DNA of 64,000 nt from Mycoplasmopsis bovigenitalium (lineage in GTDB: Bacteria; Bacillota_I; Bacilli_A; Mycoplasmatales; Metamycoplasmataceae). Within the stretch, counting starts at the first letter, position 1. Every line of letters begins with the position of its first letter. Made by a program: the position numbers and the translations under genes. The notes beneath the pieces were generated by a model, which was not told the origin of the DNA, did not search any database, and was given only the letters and a program-made list of their open reading frames with translations. The stretch covers positions 496,001-560,000 of the forward strand of contig NZ_LR214970.1 in the NCBI RefSeq assembly GCF_900660525.1. The letters are read 5' to 3'. Of the stretch, positions 59,467-64,000 are shown in pieces.

Positions 59467-61737
59467 TTAACTATTATTATTTAAATCATTTTTAGCTTCT
59501 GAAATTAATGTTTTAAGTTCTGATGTTAATAACTGATATTCGTCATCGCTATTATTTTTATTTTCTATTAAAGTTTGTAATTTTACTTCTAGTTTTTGAT
59601 AATTATCAATGATTTGTTTGCGAGTTTCATTTTGATTATTTGACGAATTTATTAAATTAGAAAACTCTTTGTGCAATGCAGCAAATTCCTTGAATGTTTC
59701 ACTACTATTTGCATACTCAAATCACGATTGAAATTCTTCTTTAAATTTATCAAATTTTTGCATTTCAAAAGGCATTAATACTGGTTTGTCTTTTTTTATC
59801 TTAATATGATTTTTATACAATTCGTCAGATTTTGGTTTTCAATATTTTTCAATGAAGTTTTGCAGATTTTTATCAGATATCTCTTTAATTTTTTCATCAA
59901 CAATTGATTTTAGATACTCGCTAATAGAAAATGTATAATCATGAGCAAAAGATCACATTTTATCTAAATAATCTTTTGTTTGGTATTTATTAAATTCTTC
60001 TCAACTTATATCAAATATATCTTTTTTAAATTGTTGCTCTTTGGGTGCATTTGGATTTAGTAATAAGTATTTATCATCTTTAAATAATGAACCATTATAT
60101 ATTGTTATTAATTCTGCTCAAGAATGCTGTGGTGTATAAACATCTTTTAGATAATATTGATCTAATATCTCACCATTAGTTCCGTATCTAGTTAGTATGC
60201 CTTTATGGTAATTACTGTTGCCATATTCCAAGTGAGTTTTAGCATTGCTGTAATGAGTAAATCTGTCTTCTTTATATCTTAAAGGGATATTTGTTTCACT
60301 AAGTGTTGTTATGCGATCAAGCTCATCTCATTTTTCGTCTTTAAAAATATTTATATCATTTAGTTTTCAAAATTGATCAAAACCATTACTTTTGGGCGTC
60401 TCACCATTTTTTTTGATTACTAACAAACAAAGTACATTTTCCTTATTGTTAAAATTATCTTTGAATTCATCTGAATTAAGTATTTTTTGATAATCTTTAA
60501 ATCAATCAAAAATTATTTTAGGATCAGAAATTTTTGCTGAATTGTATTTCTTATCATTCTTATAGTTTTCAGATTCAAAGTATTTTTTCTTATTTTCTAT
60601 AACTTGTTTTTGAATTTGCAGAACTTCATGATATTTAGCAATTTTTTCGCTTTCAAAATATAGATGGCCAATATCACTATCACTATATGGTATGGCTTTT
60701 AATTTTTCAATCAAACCAGACCCGTTACGTAAATCTCTACCATATAATTCATCATCAGAAACGGCTATATAGTTATAGTATTTTGAGTCTGGCGCAATTT
60801 TATTTATTAATTGATATGTTTCATCAATTGCGCGTCTTAAATTATCATTACTTGCTTTCGCTAACTCTTTATTATATTTTTCAACTAATCTTGAATTCAA
60901 TTTATCAATAGTTTCATTGTACTCTTTTAAAGCTTCAAAAGTTGGCGCTTGATTTGTTTTCTCAAAATTAGAAATTTTATCAATTTGCGTTTGGTGTTCT
61001 TTATTGATTGGCTCCAAAAACTCATCAAAGTAACCATTAGGTAATTGGTTGCGTAAACCCAACATTTTGTCATCAATATATTTGTTCAAAGCTTTTTCGT
61101 ATTCATTGATTTCGTTATAATCTTTTTCTAATTCTTTTGCTAATTTATTAATTTCATTGATGTTTTTATTTTTTACTAAGTTATATTTTTCTTCAATTTT
61201 TTGTAACTTGTCTGAATAATAATTATTTATATATTGTTTTTCAGCATCAGATAGAGGCGAATCTTCAAAATCATTTGACCAACCACTGTTAAATGAATCA
61301 TTTGTTTCTTTTATTTTTTGTCTATTTTTGGCAATATCTTCTTCTAATTTAGCACTCAATTTTATTGCATTTTGTTTATTTTCATTAATAAAAGATTGAA
61401 GTTTGGCTTCTGTATTTTTAAATTCCGTTTCTCAGTCTTGATTGTTTTTACTTTTTAGCGAATTTATTTTATTAATTGATTTATTTAGCACAGTTTTTTG
61501 TTCATCTAATAATGTTTCATCGTCATTTATTTTTTTAATTAAATTTTGAATTTTGATTTCATCATCATTAATTTCGATACCTTGTTTATCTGGTTTAGAT
61601 ATATCAGTTGTGTTTAATGTTTTTGGCTTGCTTACACGTTTATTAGAATTCACTACAACCAAACTTGTTAAATAAATAGAACTAGCCACAACAACTGGTG
61701 AGAATAGTGATAGTAAAATTTTGTTTAACTTATGCAT
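59467..61737 (-). CDS. Long coiled-coil membrane-anchored protein, 756 aa
   Basis: The protein starts MHKLNKILLSLFSPVVVASS and has a hydrophobic segment to about residue 28 but no lipobox Cys, so it is held by an uncleaved helix. Residues 40-330 are highly charged and mostly coiled coil (KLEEDIAKNRQKIKETNDSF). A central part from about 390 to 600 is more globular, with aromatic-rich stretches such as YTPQHSWAELITIYNGSLF. The tail is again helical. Many TGA are Trp. I chose ATG 61735-61737 because AGAGG precedes it at 5 nt; an in-frame GTG lies 2 codons upstream. No family is recognised. It converges on the transglutaminase-like gene. Confidence 0.78.
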
Positions 61738-61925
61738 ATGCACCTCTTTTACTAATTTTATTAGTAAATTAATTTAAACAAATTATACTACCACACATTT
61801 TTATATGCAAAACTATAACCGAGTTTACGGTCTACATAACTTTAAATATGAAAATATATTGCATATCTTGTTCAATGACAGTGTTATATTTTTTAAATGA
61901 AAAATAACTAAATAATTAAATTCAG

Positions 61926-61970
61926 CAATAAAAAAATATGAATTAAATTTATAACTCATATTTTTTTATT
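61926..61970 (-). terminator. Terminator overlapping the end of the glycosyltransferase gene
   Basis: AATAAAAAAATATGA and TCATATTTTTTTATT arms form a long AT hairpin; the coding frame ends inside it. Confidence 0.6.
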
Positions 61971-62947
61971 GCTAAATTGTAGACGACTTTTGAAATTCCT
62001 GCTAACTTGTTTTTTGCCAATGCATCTATATTGTGAACTCGTTTAAATTCACTAATTTTAAAGGCACAATAATCAATAAATTCACTATTTTGATTAGGTT
62101 GAATTATTTTATTCAATCCGTAGTAAGTTAAATATATAGATATGATGAATAAATTTTTAAGTTCATTTAATTGATAATTATTGTCTAATAATTTAAATTT
62201 TAAAATGTTTAAAAATGTTTGTGAATATGCATTATACACTTTATCAATTTTCTCTTTTCAATCAATAATTCTGCTTGATAATGAATTTTTTCTCATTTGA
62301 TAAGTGAACAACTTTTTATTTAAAAATTTGTGTTTTGGGTTAGAAAGAAACAAAAGATATGTCATTCTTATATCTTCATAATCATGCTCACTAAAGCAAA
62401 TATTATATTTCTCACAAATATTTAAATAGTATTCTTTTTTAATTAATTTGCCTCACGCAAATAAAGGATTGTGTAAGAAAAAATCTTTTGGATCATCAAC
62501 ATCATAATTTTTAAAATAGGGAAAATTAGGAAGCGAAACTCTTATGTTTTTTGCAATTTCAAAACAATAAACAGCTTTTGAAGAAACGATATCATAATCT
62601 TTATCAAGTGAATTAGCAAATTCTTTAATTGTCTTTGGACTCATTTTGTCATCATCATCTATAAAAACAAAATAATCGCCAGTAGCCTTCTGAATTAAAA
62701 AATCTCTATTAAATCCCACTCCAACGTGTTGATTATAGTCTTGCAAATCATACACTTTTATTCTTTTATCTTTTTGAGCTCAATTGTGCAAAATTTTTAA
62801 AGTGTTATCTGTGGAATAATCATTCAAAACAATTATTTCTAAATTAGGATATTTGTTTTTTACAACACTTTTTAATGAAAAATAACTTAATTTTTCAATA
62901 TTATGGCATGGAATTAAAACACTTATTTTCAAATTATTTTTGTCCAT
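61949..62947 (-). CDS. Family-2 glycosyltransferase, 332 aa
   Basis: The protein starts MDKNNLKISVLIPCHNIEKL and has LEIIVLNDYSTDNTLKIL, FNRDFLIQKATGDYFVFIDD then DDKMSP, the GT-A fold with a DDD metal site. It has no clear membrane helices, unlike the processive enzyme at 17811. Several TGA (Trp) codons are inside. GGAGA precedes the start. It probably transfers a sugar to a lipid or protein in the envelope; the acceptor is unknown. It stands alone. Confidence 0.88.
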
Positions 62948-63093
62948 ACTTTCTCCTAATTTATTAATCTAGGTACTATTATTATATATTTAAAATTAAT
63001 CCATATTGATATTAATATTAAATAATTAAAATAAAATTAAATTTTACATATACCAATTGTTATTATATATTGATAATATATTTATAAATTTGC

Positions 63094-63134
63094 TAAAATT
63101 TTAATCATAAAAATGACCCGTTGCTTTTTGCAAC
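63094..63134 (+). promoter_or_regulatory. Promoter and leader hairpin of the DUF1015 gene
   Basis: An extended -10 TGCTAAAAT (TAAAAT at 63094-63099) is followed within the leader by the hairpin GTTGC-TTTTT-GCAAC (63120-63134) and ATTTTATTT. The hairpin could attenuate transcription or only be a structured leader. Confidence 0.4.
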
Positions 63135-63159
63135 ATTTTATTTGAAAATTGGAGTTGGC

Positions 63160-64000
63160 ATGAAATTATTACCTATTAAATTTAGTTATGTTAATATTTC
63201 AAAAAACATTTATAGCCCCGATTTTTTAAACTTGGCAAATATACATAATGAAAAAATAAATTTTGATGAAAAAACAAAATTTTTATCCGCTGCAACAAAA
63301 AACAAATTAAATCAAGAAAAAATAGAAAACAATAACGAAAGCGTTTATGTATATTTATATAATGGTAAATATGGTGTTGTTGCCGACTTAGACATTTCAG
63401 AATACAAGAAAGGCAATATTAAGTGCCATGAATTGGTTTTACCTGATATTGTGCAAGGAATGATTGCTAATTATCAAATTTATAATACTGAAACAGCGCC
63501 TGTTTTTATTGTTCATAAAGAAGAAATAGATCTTAAAAACTTTACTCAAGAAGTTAAATATAATAAATTTTATGATTTTAGCAATATAAAATTATTTCAA
63601 TATACTGGTAACAAAGCTAAACTTTTATTAAATAAATATAAACAAATTAAATCTATGTTCATTGCCGATGGACACCACAGATTGTATGCTACATCAATGT
63701 CAAAAAATAAGAAAAGCATGTTAGCATCATTAATGAGTTTATCACAAGTTGATATATTACCAATTCATCGAGTATTAAATAATATTGATGCTTCAACATT
63801 TGAAAAAGCTAAAAGCTTTATTGATAAAATGTTCGAAATATCAAATGAGCAAAATTTATCCAAAGGCAAAGTTAATGTAACTTATCAAAATGAATCTTTT
63901 GTTGTGAAACTTAAAGATATGTATGAAGATTTATTTTGAAATAATGACATTTATCGACTTAATACTCAAATAATATCAACGGCTTTTAGAATTTTAGATT
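63160..64000 (+). CDS. DUF1015-family protein (partial, runs off the window)
   Basis: The first 280 residues show LPIKFSYVNISKNIYSPDF and the family hallmark MFIADGHHRLYATSMS, with PIHRVLNN later. DUF1015 includes archaeal free-serine kinases (SerK), so a kinase-like activity on small molecules is possible but unproven here. GGAG lies 6 nt before the ATG at 63160; an upstream in-frame start at 63121 would have no ribosome site. A TGA at 63938-63940 is Trp. The C-terminus is outside the window. Confidence 0.85.

Overview
The window is a very AT-rich stretch of a mollicute genome (mycoplasma). UGA must be read as tryptophan: aspS, tuf, tsaB, mutM, rsmE, recA, topA, ssb and most other genes are whole only if in-frame TGA codons encode Trp. 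The dcw order mraZ-rsmH-(FtsA-like)-ftsZ, a GsmA-like glucan synthase with a poly-G tract, and a cluster of repeat-rich phase-variable surface proteins point to the Mycoplasma hominis/bovis/agalactiae branch. The species is an inference and I cannot fix it from sequence alone. All coordinates below join reading frames through TGA.

Layout. 1-8.5 kb is housekeeping: aspS (partial, -), tuf, the tRNA t6A genes tsaE-tsaB-tsaD, a small YdbC/PC4-like gene, a GNAT acetyltransferase, ffh, a YwaF/TP0381-type membrane protein, tmRNA and a small membrane protein. 8.6-14.8 kb (-) carries a lipoprotein, Smr protein, mutM and rsmE, then the dcw cluster, in which the FtsA-like gene is split by an in-frame TAG; three MraZ-box repeats overlap the mraZ start. 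15-24.7 kb holds an M20 peptidase and TRIC-family channel, a cytosine-methyltransferase remnant, a poly-G phase-variable processive glycosyltransferase (OFF here), rmuC, recA, a frameshifted AEC transporter and rpsF-ssb-rpsR. 24.9-34.8 kb holds topA and an operon of two Opp-type permeases, a family-5 binding lipoprotein, two more lipoproteins (one frameshifted) and a ZIP metal transporter. 34.8-38.7 kb (-) holds a membrane protein and three lipoproteins, the last behind a (TA)16 promoter repeat.

39.5-44.7 kb is an acquired restriction-modification island. Tryptophan is mainly TGG there (about 17 TGG to 4 TGA by eye), unlike its surroundings. It has a decayed XRE-type regulator, a 311-aa partner protein, and a 1358-aa protein joining a GIY-YIG-like domain, an SF2 helicase and an N6-adenine methylase, with a 15-bp tandem repeat near its C-terminus.

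45.0-55.9 kb is the most remarkable part: eight tandem paralogues (called Vfp1-8 here for convenience only). Each has an uncleaved N-terminal membrane anchor without a lipobox cysteine, a low-complexity repeat stalk and a related C-terminal domain. Each follows the same rigid upstream module: an inverted repeat, exactly 41 nt, a poly-T tract of 16-19, 9 nt, a -10 box, a second inverted repeat, and the RBS. Only the T-tract length varies, which suggests promoter phase variation. Three members carry lesions (extra A, nonsense codon, ATG to ATT), and a segment spanning two genes has been duplicated.

56-64 kb holds a transglutaminase-like lipoprotein, a long coiled-coil membrane-anchored protein, a second glycosyltransferase, and the start of a DUF1015 gene. 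No tRNA, rRNA, CRISPR array or intact insertion sequence was seen.
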